Shown in pieces: positions 8,278 to 17,149 of a DNA stretch of 64,000 bases; position 1 is the stretch's first letter; each line of letters opens with the position of its first letter. The DNA is taken from contig CAMYMU010000037.1 of the NCBI GenBank assembly GCA_947259575.1, forward strand, positions 64,001-128,000, written 5' to 3'. Source of the stretch: an uncultured Ectothiorhodospiraceae bacterium. GTDB lineage: Bacteria; Pseudomonadota; Gammaproteobacteria; UBA6429; Thiohalophilaceae. The position numbers and the translations under genes were made by a program. The notes beneath the pieces are model-generated. The model did not search any database and was not told the origin of the DNA. It saw nothing but the letters and a program-made list of their open reading frames with translations.

Positions 8278-9132
8278 ATGCAAAAAAGAACAATGCCAAT
8301 TCATATCAAGCTAATGGGAGTGCTTCTCACGTTGTTGGGATCGGCCTGGCCGACCCTGGCTGCATTTCTAGCCTATAAGATCTGGTTTAGTACACCGCGC
8401 TACAAGGAATCCAAACGAGAAAGCGAATGGCGCGAACTGGCTACGACAGAGACACTGATCATTGTCGGTAAAAAAGTTGTTATATATAGATGGGGTGCGA
8501 TTAACCCCGGTTATGTATTGATGTTACATGGCTGGAGTGGTCGCGCATCACAGTTGGGTGGATTCGTGAACCCGATTAATCGCCATGGTATGGGGGTGAT
8601 TAGTTTTGATGCGCCCGGGCATGGTGCCTCACAAGGAGATAAAACAAGTATTTTTGAAATCGCTAACGTGGTGAATGAGGTGATAAAAAAATATGGCGCG
8701 CCGCGCGCCATCATTGCGCATTCGTTTGGTTGTATGGTTGCTGCATTGGCGATACGCAAATATCAGTTAGCGATAAATAAACTGGTCACGATAAGTTGCC
8801 CAACGGATACGCGTTTCCTGATAGCCGGTTTCGCGATACATTTCAGGTTAAATGAAAAGGTGATGAAAATTATCAATGCACGCCTTAACCAAGATTTTGG
8901 TGAAGACCTGTATGCACGTACCGCCGCTGATAAAAACCTAAAGCAGGTCAAAACTAATTTATTAGTTGTGCATGATAAAGAAGATAGAATTGTTGATTGG
9001 CGCCAGGGTGAAAAACTTGCCAAGGCGATACCAGATTCACAAACCTATTACACGGAAAAGCTGGGTCATCAACGCCTGCTAAGAGACAAGAAATTAATCG
9101 AACGAGTTTCAGGATTTATTTTTAACGACTAA
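8278..9132 (+). CDS. Alpha/beta hydrolase
   Basis: The 284-residue protein has an N-terminal hydrophobic segment (about residues 10-32) that could anchor it. The alpha/beta-hydrolase pattern follows: HGWSGR near the oxyanion region, DAPGHGAS, the nucleophile elbow AHSFGC (Ser), then a late Asp in HDKEDRIVDW and His in LGHQRL as the likely triad. The substrate is unknown. Its end overlaps the convergent acetyltransferase gene by 4 nt. Confidence 0.82.
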   Translation: MQKRTMPIHIKLMGVLLTLLGSAWPTLAAFLAYKIWFSTPRYKESKRESEWRELATTETLIIVGKKVVIYRWGAINPGYVLMLHGWSGRASQLGGFVNPINRHGMGVISFDAPGHGASQGDKTSIFEIANVVNEVIKKYGAPRAIIAHSFGCMVAALAIRKYQLAINKLVTISCPTDTRFLIAGFAIHFRLNEKVMKIINARLNQDFGEDLYARTAADKNLKQVKTNLLVVHDKEDRIVDWRQGEKLAKAIPDSQTYYTEKLGHQRLLRDKKLIERVSGFIFND

Positions 9133-9614
9133 GGATTCCCTTCCAATAAACTTTTAGTCATCACGCTTACTTCTTCGCCATAATATTTTTCTCGAAACAG
9201 TTCGTTCCAACCCAGCTTGCTATACATCTCTGTTTTATCTTCGGTGAATAAATAGATCTGATCAAATCCGAGTTGCTTTGCTATCTTTTCAATTTCTGTT
9301 ATTAAACGTGTCGCGACGCCATGATGTCGAAAATCAGGTGGTACATATAAACTGGCGAGCCAGGGTGCTAACTCGGGGTGAGTGTCCATATCATTGTTGA
9401 TAAGTCGCGCGGAACCGAGAGTATGACCGTTTATATGCGCGACTAACATCTGAGGTAAACTCGTCGTGTCAGCAGTGGCACGCAGATAGTCCTCTCTTCT
9501 TGCTTGCTCATCATAACTTTCAGGATTGAGGTGTTGCCACTGACGGTGATGCCACTTTGCTAGCACTGGAATAAGCCCTGGATATTTTACCAGCCGATCA
9601 ATCTTGAAGTGCAT
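9129..9614 (-). CDS. GNAT-family N-acetyltransferase
   Basis: The 161-residue protein has the GNAT acetyl-CoA motif RHHGVATRL (R-x-x-G-x-A) near residue 96, preceded by the strand ASLYVPPDF and followed by QIYLFTEDK. The substrate is unknown. The start overlaps the end of the oxygenase-like gene by 17 nt, so the two are probably translationally coupled in one transcript with the upstream YeeE/YedE gene. Confidence 0.85.
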   Translation of the reverse strand: MHFKIDRLVKYPGLIPVLAKWHHRQWQHLNPESYDEQARREDYLRATADTTSLPQMLVAHINGHTLGSARLINNDMDTHPELAPWLASLYVPPDFRHHGVATRLITEIEKIAKQLGFDQIYLFTEDKTEMYSKLGWNELFREKYYGEEVSVMTKSLLEGNP

Positions 9615-10137
9615 CTTGTTTCAGTCCTATGTTAAAACCGATGCTGATGCGCGGGATGGGTGAGTGGTGCTGCGTGACTTCATGTTTAACCGCAGGATGA
9701 AAGAACGTGAGTGCTGCGTCCTCTGGTGCTATCGTTACTATATTGTCAGGGCTAAAATTTAGTTGCAATGTCCCGGACTCTTCCGGCATTTGTAAATAGT
9801 AAGTGCCAGACAGCAGTTCATCATCATCATCGTGACTGTGAGCAATGGTGACATCATCTTTTTGCATGAAGTTAAACCAGAAACCTATTTTCAAGTTTTC
9901 TGGTTTATCGTTCAATAATTTAGCGCCCTCAACAAGAATGGTTTTTAGAATGGGGCTAATAGATGGTAATTGTTGCTCGCTGATGTAAATATTTTCATAG
10001 CGATCGTTAAATAAATGCGACTTTTGTGTAGCGGGGTCATCTAGGAGCTGCAAAACCCCATTGATGATTGACTCATGCAGGGGTTTACATTCGTAACAAA
10101 TAATATTGCGTACCTGATCTTTTTGAAAAGGCTGCAT
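9598..10137 (-). CDS. Putative 2-oxoglutarate/Fe(II) oxygenase-like protein
   Basis: The 179-residue protein has the core pattern IAHSHDDDDELLSGTYYL, then SGTLQL, FHPAVKHEV and RISIGFN. This fits the double-stranded beta-helix of the 2OG-Fe(II) oxygenase family (PF13759-like), with His/Asp from the HSHDDDD stretch, a later His from KHEV and an Arg for 2-oxoglutarate. The substrate is unknown. It begins 16 nt after the transporter gene and overlaps the acetyltransferase gene. Confidence 0.65.
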   Translation of the reverse strand: MQPFQKDQVRNIICYECKPLHESIINGVLQLLDDPATQKSHLFNDRYENIYISEQQLPSISPILKTILVEGAKLLNDKPENLKIGFWFNFMQKDDVTIAHSHDDDDELLSGTYYLQMPEESGTLQLNFSPDNIVTIAPEDAALTFFHPAVKHEVTQHHSPIPRISIGFNIGLKQDALQD

Positions 10138-10153
10138 TGCTACAAGTTGTTGC

Positions 10154-11182
10154 TTAGGATTTTTTTTCCAGGTATCGCGTAGTCACGTGAATACCTACCA
10201 CCATTGCGATTACGGCAAGAATTGATTCAAGTGACAAGGTCGATAGTCCTGAATAACCCTGGCCAATATTGCAACCATAGGCGAAGGTACCACCGAGTCC
10301 CATCAAGGCGCCGCCCAGGGCAACTTTTCCGGCTGAGCCTTGCACGGGAGTAAAATGAAACTGTTTAGTGATTAATGCAGTGATGAATGAAATTGCTAGC
10401 AAGGCGATCACAAAAGACACAGAGAAAGAGAAGGCCGGGTATTGACCTGCAACTAACATAATACCTGTGCGTGACATTGGGCCCGATACCGTCATCGCCG
10501 ATGGTGGTTTGACTTCTGCAAATTCATCGACAGCCAGCACGCCAGTTGTATACCAGGCGGCAACCACTGTCAGGCCTAAAATAGCTCCAGCAACCAATAA
10601 TTTGAGATCAGCATGTTGCTTCCATTTAGCAATGATGAAGCCTACGAGTAGTACATCCACGATCACAAGAATTAGCCACTTGGGTGCGGACAATAGATTG
10701 GCAAGACCGGCGCCACCTTCTGGGGTTTCAATGGATGTATTTAATAGTGAATAAACACGAATTGACTCGAGCAAACCAAACTGGGCAACCGAGGCAAAAA
10801 TGGCAAAGAAGAAAACAACAATCCAACCAGTGTGACTACCATTACCGGCAAGGATCACAATACGCGCAGCATCGCCGCCGGCCAGGGTCGCGCCCACGCC
10901 GAATAATAAGCCACCGATAATAACCCCGACCCAGTCTAAGGTGACGTTGCGATAACTGGCTTTACCAATATCGACGATACCGTAGATCTCAAGCAATTGG
11001 GTGCCGGTGATGGCAAACAGGGCGGCAACAGCGAACAGCAAGGCATAGCGATAGTCTTTAACCAGAGTAACGTTGCTGACAGCACCGACTAGACAGACGC
11101 GATTTTGTCGAGTAATTAAACCGAAAATGGCGCCCAGTACCAGGCCGCCTGCGATCAACCAGTTAGTGACATCTTCAAACAT
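10154..11182 (-). CDS. YeeE/YedE-family sulfur-compound transporter
   Basis: The 342-residue protein is very hydrophobic, with roughly ten membrane segments in two related halves. Conserved family signatures are visible: NRVCLVGAVSN in the first half, GGDAARIV, and AYGCNIGQGYSG in the second half. Cysteines in these loops are the residues implicated in thiosulfate/sulfur import by relatives such as TsuA. It is first in a likely three-gene transcript. The rhodanese gene nearby fits handling of sulfane sulfur. Confidence 0.85.
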   Translation of the reverse strand: MFEDVTNWLIAGGLVLGAIFGLITRQNRVCLVGAVSNVTLVKDYRYALLFAVAALFAITGTQLLEIYGIVDIGKASYRNVTLDWVGVIIGGLLFGVGATLAGGDAARIVILAGNGSHTGWIVVFFFAIFASVAQFGLLESIRVYSLLNTSIETPEGGAGLANLLSAPKWLILVIVDVLLVGFIIAKWKQHADLKLLVAGAILGLTVVAAWYTTGVLAVDEFAEVKPPSAMTVSGPMSRTGIMLVAGQYPAFSFSVSFVIALLAISFITALITKQFHFTPVQGSAGKVALGGALMGLGGTFAYGCNIGQGYSGLSTLSLESILAVIAMVVGIHVTTRYLEKKS

Positions 11183-11259
11183 GTTTAATACCTCTAGCCG
11201 TGTTTTATTATATAGATAGAACTATTATTACAAACCGCGAGTAGCGGGCATAGTGATAT

Positions 11260-12441
11260 TTAGAGTTTTACGCGTTGATACTGGCGTAATAATGAACGCG
11301 GGTAAAAGGTGTCGCGCCAGACTACGCCATCTCTTTTCAGGCAAAGCCAGCAGGCACGTGTAAAAGTATACATAATGATGAGATAACCAATTGGCGTCAG
11401 TAACCAATGGAGTAATTCTTTTTTGTTCTGCGTCGGAATCCAGAAGCAGGTTACTACGATGCAAGCATACACAGTCGCACCGACCAGTGGGTAGTAGCCT
11501 GACCACAACAGCAAACTGATGAAAGGACCAAGAATGACCATGGCGAAGGCGACGGGGCTTAAAATTAAACGGGCCGTCTCATAGCGGGTCCCCGGCGCCA
11601 TGATGTTTTTATCGAGACCACGAATCATACTAGATACATCGGGATACCAATCAACGAGTAAGTCAGTATATGCAGAAGCAAAACCGATCTTCTGACCCCA
11701 CTTCTTCATCATCAGACCAATACCGTAATCGTCGGCGACTTCCATCCGCAACCATTCAAAGCCGGGTGTCCTGTTGAAGGCAGCGTGATTGACAAGGTTA
11801 AATGCACCAATGCCGATAGCTGCTTTACTGTTTGGATCTTCAATTTTATCTACCTTGGCAGTTGCGAGGAACATGACAGCAAAAGCCTTAACACAGGCCT
11901 GTAATAGCAGACCGGGAGTGGGCACGTTGGGTAAAATGGCCAAGTGGTCGTATTGCTTATGGCGTGCATAATCGACCGCACGCTGCCATAGTGTTGGGTG
12001 ATGGTGGACATCGGCATCGGTAAATAACAACCACTCACCGCTTGCTTTTGCAGTAGCGGTATACAAGGCATGGACCTTTCCAAGCCAATTCTCGGGCAAG
12101 CTCTCGATATGTACTGGAATAATTTTAGGTTGTTGTTGATCGGCGTGTTGTTTGGCAAATCGATCAATAATGCTACCGGTATCATCAACGGAGCGATCAT
12201 TGACGATGATGATTTCAAAATCCGGGTATTCAGTTTTTATAAGCGTTTGCAACGCATGCTCAATAGTATCGGCTTCATCCTTGGCAGTGATGATGACACT
12301 GAGCTTGGGCAGTTTTACCTCAGGATTTAAATCTTTCTGGGGTAAAGCCGGTAAGCGTCGTGCCTGCCGGCTGACAAGCAAATAAAAAATACACCAGAAG
12401 ATGCCGCTGGCGCCAAGGTAAATCCATATGATCAAATCCAT
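11260..12441 (-). CDS. Membrane glycosyltransferase family 2
   Basis: The 393-residue protein has an N-terminal membrane segment, then a GT-A domain: LSVIITAKDEADT, VNDRSVDDT and a DxD-like FTDADV for nucleotide-sugar/metal binding, with a downstream EVADDYGIG acidic motif. Three C-terminal hydrophobic segments follow. It resembles HpnB-like GT2 proteins, but no hopanoid genes are visible, so the acceptor is unknown. It stands alone between the YeeE gene and the rhodanese gene, all on the minus strand. Confidence 0.82.
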   Translation of the reverse strand: MDLIIWIYLGASGIFWCIFYLLVSRQARRLPALPQKDLNPEVKLPKLSVIITAKDEADTIEHALQTLIKTEYPDFEIIIVNDRSVDDTGSIIDRFAKQHADQQQPKIIPVHIESLPENWLGKVHALYTATAKASGEWLLFTDADVHHHPTLWQRAVDYARHKQYDHLAILPNVPTPGLLLQACVKAFAVMFLATAKVDKIEDPNSKAAIGIGAFNLVNHAAFNRTPGFEWLRMEVADDYGIGLMMKKWGQKIGFASAYTDLLVDWYPDVSSMIRGLDKNIMAPGTRYETARLILSPVAFAMVILGPFISLLLWSGYYPLVGATVYACIVVTCFWIPTQNKKELLHWLLTPIGYLIIMYTFTRACWLCLKRDGVVWRDTFYPRSLLRQYQRVKL

Positions 12442-12460
12442 ATTATTGGTTATAGATCAA

Positions 12461-12482
12461 AAAAGGAGCCGAAGCTCCTTTT
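12461..12482 (-). terminator. Intrinsic terminator after the rhodanese gene
   Basis: Perfect 9-bp stem (12461-12469 with 12474-12482). On the minus strand the loop is TTCG, a classic stable tetraloop, and the stem ends in TTTT. A second hairpin (CCGGAT/ATCCGG, 12488-12506) lies just before it. Confidence 0.75.
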
Positions 12483-12539
12483 GTGTACCGGATTATTTTT
12501 ATCCGGCAATTTGTATTTTTTGGGTTAATCCGTTTTTAC

Positions 12540-12887
12540 TTAATTAGCGCCTATCGCTTTAGGCTGACCGATAGGCTGACCGGCGCTGGCCCAGGCAAAC
12601 ATGCCGCCGCGTAAGTTGTGTACATTGTCAAAACCCTGCTGCTGCAAAAAGGCACAGGCCTGAGCAGAACGGGCACCACTACGGCAGATAAACACCAGAG
12701 TGTGGTCTTTATTTAATTCGTTGAGTCTGAGTGGGACGGTGGCAAGAGGCATCGGCAGGGCATCCGGGATGGTTCCTGCATTGATTTCATTCATTTCGCG
12801 CACATCGACAATGTGGAATGGGTTTTCAGCTTCTGTAACCCAGTCTGCCAACTCGGCAGCATCTATCTCATTGATATTAAAGTACAT
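12540..12887 (-). CDS. Single-domain rhodanese-like sulfurtransferase
   Basis: The 115-residue cytosolic protein has the rhodanese signatures IVDVREMNE and the active-site loop FICRSGARS with its Cys, then LRGGMFAWA. The size matches GlpE/PspE-type single-domain rhodaneses, which carry persulfide sulfur. It is monocistronic, ending in a TTCG-loop terminator and divergent from the thioredoxin-like gene. Confidence 0.9.
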   Translation of the reverse strand: MYFNINEIDAAELADWVTEAENPFHIVDVREMNEINAGTIPDALPMPLATVPLRLNELNKDHTLVFICRSGARSAQACAFLQQQGFDNVHNLRGGMFAWASAGQPIGQPKAIGAN

Positions 12888-13126
12888 ATTGTTTCCCTCT
12901 TACTAGAGCTCCGTTATATTAGCATATTCTAATGAATCAGATAAAGTTCATGTGGGTGCGTGTTCACAAATTCAAGATCAGACCAAAATGGTTAAAACGG
13001 ACAAAGAATTCGCTGGGCTCATTCATAGAAGAAAACGCTGCCTAAGTAGGGAGAAAATATCGCTTTTGATGGTCAAAATGATAAGATTTCAGGTTATTGA
13101 CGGTCATTTTGGAGTGGAGGTTAGTG

Positions 13127-14230
13127 ATGCAGTGGCAGAGTATGTTTACGTTAGTGCAAGCCAGATTGTTGGTCTTTACCATCTTAGTGCTATGTATGTT
13201 TGGGCTAAGCGTAACGAGTTTTGCTGCCGAGGGCGCCTCGAAAAAACCAAAAGGGAAATTCTATGGGGCGATGGAGACTGAGTACCCAGACTGGTTTAAA
13301 GAGAGCTTCCTGGATTTTAACGAGGATGTCGCCGAAGCAGCGGCGGCTGGCAAACGTCTGATGGTGGTGTTTCACCAAAACGGTTGCCCTTATTGCAATG
13401 CCTTTGTCGAACGCAACCTTTCACAAAAAGATATCGAACAGTCGGTCAGAAAAAATTTCGATTCTATTGGTCTCAATATGTGGGGTAGTCGGGAAGTCGC
13501 CTCAATTGCAGGCAAGACCTATACAGAAAAAACCTTTGCTGCGGCACTCAAGGTCCAATTTACACCAACGGTATTCTTTTTTAACGAGCAAGGTAAAATC
13601 GTTTTACGCCTGAATGGTTATATTCCTCCGCGTCGTTTCAAACTGGCCATCGACTATGTCAGCAAAAAACAGGAAAAGAACATAAGCTATCGTGATTATG
13701 TTGCTAAGCATTTACCAAAAGAACCCGCTAGCAGTGGCAAACTACACAGTCAGGACTTCTTTGCCAAAAAACCTTATGACTTAACGCGCACCAAGAAAAA
13801 CAACAAACCGTTGGCTGTTTTCTTTGAGCAAAAGGACTGCCCTAATTGCGATACGCTGCACAATCAAATTTTAATTGATAAGGGCGTACGTAAGACCATC
13901 CAGGATTTTGATGTAGTACAACTCGATATGTGGTCTGATACTGCAGTGACCACACCCACAGGCAAAAAGATGACAGCGAAAAGTTGGGCGAAATCACTAG
14001 ATGTTAAGTATGCACCGACTATTGTTGTATTTAATGAAGCCGGTAAGGAAATTATTCGCTCTGAGGCATTTTTTAAAGTCTTTCATACCAATGGCATATT
14101 GGATTATGTTTCTTCCGGTAGTTATAAAAAACAACCCAGTTTCCAACGATACCTCGCTGACGTTGCCCATGACATTCAGCTAGAAGGTAAGGACGTAGAC
14201 ATCTGGCATCTTGAGGGTGAAGCAAAGTAA
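13127..14230 (+). CDS. Periplasmic protein with two tandem thioredoxin-like domains
   Basis: I chose the ATG at 13127 because GGAGG (13116-13120) sits 6 nt upstream and a signal peptide (residues 12-33, ends SFAAE) follows at once. Domain 1 has the redox motif CPYC at residues 87-90; domain 2 has CPNC at residues 238-241. Both are followed by the same pattern (MWSD/MWGS, then TPTVFFFN or APTIVVFN with the cis-Pro). The two halves clearly come from a duplication. The closest general resemblance is to SoxW/DsbD-C-type thioredoxins, so a role in periplasmic thiol reduction or cytochrome maturation is possible. A strong terminator follows. Confidence 0.82.
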   Translation: MQWQSMFTLVQARLLVFTILVLCMFGLSVTSFAAEGASKKPKGKFYGAMETEYPDWFKESFLDFNEDVAEAAAAGKRLMVVFHQNGCPYCNAFVERNLSQKDIEQSVRKNFDSIGLNMWGSREVASIAGKTYTEKTFAAALKVQFTPTVFFFNEQGKIVLRLNGYIPPRRFKLAIDYVSKKQEKNISYRDYVAKHLPKEPASSGKLHSQDFFAKKPYDLTRTKKNNKPLAVFFEQKDCPNCDTLHNQILIDKGVRKTIQDFDVVQLDMWSDTAVTTPTGKKMTAKSWAKSLDVKYAPTIVVFNEAGKEIIRSEAFFKVFHTNGILDYVSSGSYKKQPSFQRYLADVAHDIQLEGKDVDIWHLEGEAK

Positions 14231-14253
14231 ATATTTTTTAAATAGTATCTAGC

Positions 14254-14279
14254 AGGGCGGTGTTCCACCGCCCTTTTTT
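14254..14279 (+). terminator. Intrinsic terminator
   Basis: 9-bp stem (14254-14262 with 14266-14274), TTC loop, then a T run; it ends the tandem-thioredoxin transcript. Confidence 0.9.
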
Positions 14280-14295
14280 ATTTGGAGTGTAGTAA

Positions 14296-14961
14296 ATGAA
14301 AGCCCCAAAACTAAAACTAATTAGTTTCAATCTGTGTCCTTTTGTACAGCGCGCGCGCATCGTGCTGGAAGAGAAAGAGCTTAAACACGAAATTGAATAT
14401 ATTGATCTTGATATGCCGCCAGACTGGTTTTTTGATGTTTCACCAATGGAGAAGGTTCCCGTTTTGTTAGTGGATGATAAACCTTTGTTTGAGTCGATGG
14501 TAATTTGTGAGTATATCGATGATATTAGCGGTAATACTCTTTACCCAAAAGATCCATTCAAACGCGCACAACAAAGAGCATGGATAGCACTGGGGGACAC
14601 CATGTTGGGCTCTGTTTTCAATCTGAAAAACGCAAGTACCGAGCCAGACCTCAAACGTGCCAAAGCTGAAATCATTGATAAATTAGATGTGCTCGAAGAA
14701 CAAATGACAGGTGGACCCTATTTTGCGGGCAAACAATTCGGAATGGTGGATATCGCTTATGCCCCTCTGTTTAGAATTCTGACTGGGATTACCCGTTATA
14801 CTGGCATCGATTTTTATGCTGATGTGCCGAATGTCAGTGCATGGGCTGAACAATTATTGGCGACCCAGGCGGTGAAGGCTTCTGTGCCAGATGACTATCA
14901 GCGTGTCTTCGAGGCCAGCCTGAAACGTCCTGATACAGCTATAGCAAAAATGATTAAATAG
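14296..14961 (+). CDS. Glutathione S-transferase family protein
   Basis: The 221-residue protein has an N-terminal thioredoxin-fold domain with C14-P-F at the active-site position, the GSH-binding cis-Pro segment EKVPVLLVDD and FESMVICEYID. An all-helical C-terminal domain follows. A Cys at this place is typical of omega/DHAR-like GSTs with thiol-transferase activity. GGAG lies at 14284-14287, 8 nt upstream of the ATG. The substrate is unknown. Confidence 0.87.
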   Translation: MKAPKLKLISFNLCPFVQRARIVLEEKELKHEIEYIDLDMPPDWFFDVSPMEKVPVLLVDDKPLFESMVICEYIDDISGNTLYPKDPFKRAQQRAWIALGDTMLGSVFNLKNASTEPDLKRAKAEIIDKLDVLEEQMTGGPYFAGKQFGMVDIAYAPLFRILTGITRYTGIDFYADVPNVSAWAEQLLATQAVKASVPDDYQRVFEASLKRPDTAIAKMIK

Positions 14962-14987
14962 TCAATAAAACAGCGACTTAACATATT

Positions 14988-15011
14988 TGTGAGCCAGATC
15001 ACTGGCTCACA
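14988..15011. promoter_or_regulatory. Hairpin overlapping a CRP-like site
   Basis: 10-bp inverted repeat (14988-14997 with 15002-15011) without a T run. Its left part TGTGA-N6-TCACT (14988-15003) is one base off the CRP consensus. A second related element, CATGA-N6-TCACA, occurs at 15044-15059. A Crp homologue is encoded at 55.8 kb. It could be either a weak terminator of the GST gene or an operator for the next gene. Confidence 0.35.
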
Positions 15012-15129
15012 GGTAAGGTTATTTTCTTGTTTCACCGGCTTTTCATGAGCCGGATCACAGATAGTTCGATTGCCGCTTATCAAATCATTTTCTCTGCCGT
15101 TTAAAAAATTAACGAGCCGGAGATACTCA

Positions 15130-15813
15130 ATGAATATTAAGAAGCTAGTCACACATTTTATCTTGACCTCAACACTGAGTGTGATGACTACACCAGTGCT
15201 TGCGACAGCTGAAGTTGGATCTCGGGAAGCACCGGCGGCGGAGATTAAGATTGTTGGTTTATTTAAAGATGCAGCGGTGTTGAATATTAATAATCAACGC
15301 AAATTGGTTCGCGTTGGTGATAGCAGTGGTGATGTACGCTTACTCGCTGCCAATAGTAATAAAGCTATGGTGGAAGTCGCAGGTAAACGATTTGTTTTAT
15401 CTATGGCAGAAAACACCTCGGTTCGCATAGGCCTGCCAACAGTGGGTACACAGGCGCATCTAATTTCCAGTGGGGGAATATATTCAGTCACGGGGTCAAT
15501 TGATCAACAGTTAGCTGAATTTGTCGTTGATACAGGGGCGAGCTATGTCACGATGAGTCCACAAAATGCAAAGCGTCTGGGTCTCGATTATAGCAACGCA
15601 CAAAAAGTTATGGTGAATACCGCGAAAGGAAAAACGACTGCACATGTCTTTAATATTAAGAGCGTACGTGTTGGCGGTATTGAGTTAAGAAATGTACAAG
15701 CCGCAGTTGTGCACGAATTTGAGTCTAATAGAATACTATTGGGTTTGTCATTTTTAAATAAAGTTGAAATGACACAAAAAAATGGTTTGATGGTATTAAA
15801 GAAAACGATTTAA
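15130..15813 (+). CDS. Exported retropepsin-like aspartic protease
   Basis: About 227 residues from the ATG at 15130 (GGAGA upstream). The signal peptide is followed by TPVLATAE. The C-terminal half has FVVDTGASYVTMS, the D-T-G-A catalytic motif of clan AA retropepsin-like proteases (TIGR02281-type), then ILLGLSFLNK. Such single-motif proteins act as dimers. The N-terminal half (KIVGLFKDAAVLNINNQ, VRVGDSSGDV) is a small beta domain found in related proteins. The target is unknown. A terminator follows. Confidence 0.82.
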   Translation: MNIKKLVTHFILTSTLSVMTTPVLATAEVGSREAPAAEIKIVGLFKDAAVLNINNQRKLVRVGDSSGDVRLLAANSNKAMVEVAGKRFVLSMAENTSVRIGLPTVGTQAHLISSGGIYSVTGSIDQQLAEFVVDTGASYVTMSPQNAKRLGLDYSNAQKVMVNTAKGKTTAHVFNIKSVRVGGIELRNVQAAVVHEFESNRILLGLSFLNKVEMTQKNGLMVLKKTI

Positions 15814-15849
15814 TCAGTCTCTAGCATAGCCATGAATAATGGCGACTTC

Positions 15850-15877
15850 GGCGGCCACCCTCTGGCCGCCTTTTTTT
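15850..15877 (+). terminator. Intrinsic terminator
   Basis: 8-bp GC-rich stem (15850-15857 with 15863-15870), 5-nt loop, then seven T. It also overlaps the 3' end of the convergent small gene. Confidence 0.9.
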
Positions 15878-16094
15878 ATTCTGTTTTACCTTCGAGCTCA
15901 TCAAAACGACGCTGCTGCTCGTCCAGCATTTTTTGCATTTCTGCGGTCGCACGTTTGGTCTCTTCAATGACTTTCTGTTTTTGTTCAATAATGGTTTGTT
16001 CCGATGAAGTATCTGTAGAGATAGTCGAATTGCTATAATAAATTATAAGGGTAGAAATAATCACCAGGGCAAATACCAAGCTTAGTAAACGCAT
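15876..16094 (-). CDS. Small membrane-anchored coiled-coil protein
   Basis: The 72-residue protein has one N-terminal membrane segment (residues 3-20), then a charged helix rich in E/K/Q/R (about residues 32-68) with heptad-like spacing. The ATG has GAGG about 8 nt upstream. I do not recognise the family and no function can be read from it. It is convergent with the protease gene. Confidence 0.6.
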   Translation of the reverse strand: MRLLSLVFALVIISTLIIYYSNSTISTDTSSEQTIIEQKQKVIEETKRATAEMQKMLDEQQRRFDELEGKTE

Positions 16095-16210
16095 TGTGAA
16101 GTCCTCATAATCATGAATAGCTAAAAGTATAATAGCATTTGCCGCTAATTATTGTTAACTATGTGGTAATTTAATGTTTAAGCTAATGTCTATATTTCGG
16201 GGAGTAATTT

Positions 16211-16660
16211 ATGCGTAAATATATTTCTTTATTCAAGGTGATACTCATTACGGTTACCTTGCTGAGTGTGTCTGCGTGTAAAGTTGGGGAAATTAAAAAT
16301 CCCGAGGTCAGTGTTACCCAGGCAAAGTTCAACTCGATTTCACTAAAGCGTGGGCGTCTTGATACGCAGCTCAGAGTTAGCAATCCTAATGTGTTCAAGC
16401 TGCCAATCAAAACGGTGAGTTACAAATTATATTTAAACGACAAAGAATTCAGTAGTGGTGTGACACAACAAAGTCTGGACATCCCTGCCGGCGGTAGCCA
16501 GCTTGTGGGTTTACCATTAGATATAGAATACAAAAGAATTCTCAGTGGTTTAAGTAGTGTCTTTCTAAGTAAAACGATTCGGTTTCGGTTACAGGGTGAA
16601 ATCGATCTGGGTCTGCTAACCGTACCTTATAGTAAGACCGGCGTTTTTAAAATTAACTAA
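16211..16660 (+). CDS. LEA type 2-like lipoprotein
   Basis: The 149-residue protein has a lipoprotein signal with lipobox SVSAC. The mature part matches the LEA14/WHy beta-sandwich pattern (RLDTQLRVSNPNVFKLPIKTV, then LPLDIEY). Gammaproteobacterial proteins of this type are small periplasmic lipoproteins of unclear function. GGGGAG lies about 6 nt upstream of the start. Its end abuts the convergent nuclease-like gene. Confidence 0.75.
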   Translation: MRKYISLFKVILITVTLLSVSACKVGEIKNPEVSVTQAKFNSISLKRGRLDTQLRVSNPNVFKLPIKTVSYKLYLNDKEFSSGVTQQSLDIPAGGSQLVGLPLDIEYKRILSGLSSVFLSKTIRFRLQGEIDLGLLTVPYSKTGVFKIN

Positions 16661-17149
16661 TTATTTTTTGCGCCACTTCCAGGGTGCTACAGGTTTTTTC
16701 TGTTTCCATAGGCCAGCTTTACGGTTACGGGCGATTTTTTCTATGGCGATATACTGTTTTGACGTGCGGGGGTTAGCCCAGGCAAAACCGGCCATCACCA
16801 TCATGCCATTAATGTCTGCGAACTGGTTGCTATTCATTTCCGCTGCGTAAACGGTTCCAACCAGGTTGTTGGCAGGCGTGCGTTTTTTTATGACAACCTT
16901 GACCTGATCGTTGCGCGCAAACAGTAATCTTTCCAGATACGCACGTGATTCTTTACCGAAAGCCTGTTTCATCTTTGGTGCGGCAATACCCAGTAAATAG
17001 ACTTTGTGCTGTTGGTTTTGTGCATCAGTGACAATAATAGTATCGCCATTGGGTACATCGCTGACACGGCCTACCAAATCTTTGCCAGAGACTTGCATGC
17101 TTACAGCGAAGGTTACTAAGGCAAAAAGTAGAAAAGTCTTATTCATCAT
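16661..17149 (-). CDS. Exported thermonuclease-fold protein lacking usual catalytic residues
   Basis: The start is ATG at 17149 or 17146, just before a signal peptide (ends MQVSGKD). The fold signature is present: GRVSDVPNGDTI, then VYLLGIAAPKMKQAFG, and a C-terminal AWANPRTSKQY. In active staphylococcal-nuclease relatives the second motif reads R-L-x-G-I-D-A-P-E. Here Arg is Tyr, Asp is Ala and Glu is Lys, and the later Y-G-R segment has no Arg (NNLVGTVYA). So it is probably a non-catalytic binder or a degraded paralogue. It overlaps the upstream small gene by 11 nt. Confidence 0.72.
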   Translation of the reverse strand: MMNKTFLLFALVTFAVSMQVSGKDLVGRVSDVPNGDTIIVTDAQNQQHKVYLLGIAAPKMKQAFGKESRAYLERLLFARNDQVKVVIKKRTPANNLVGTVYAAEMNSNQFADINGMMVMAGFAWANPRTSKQYIAIEKIARNRKAGLWKQKKPVAPWKWRKK

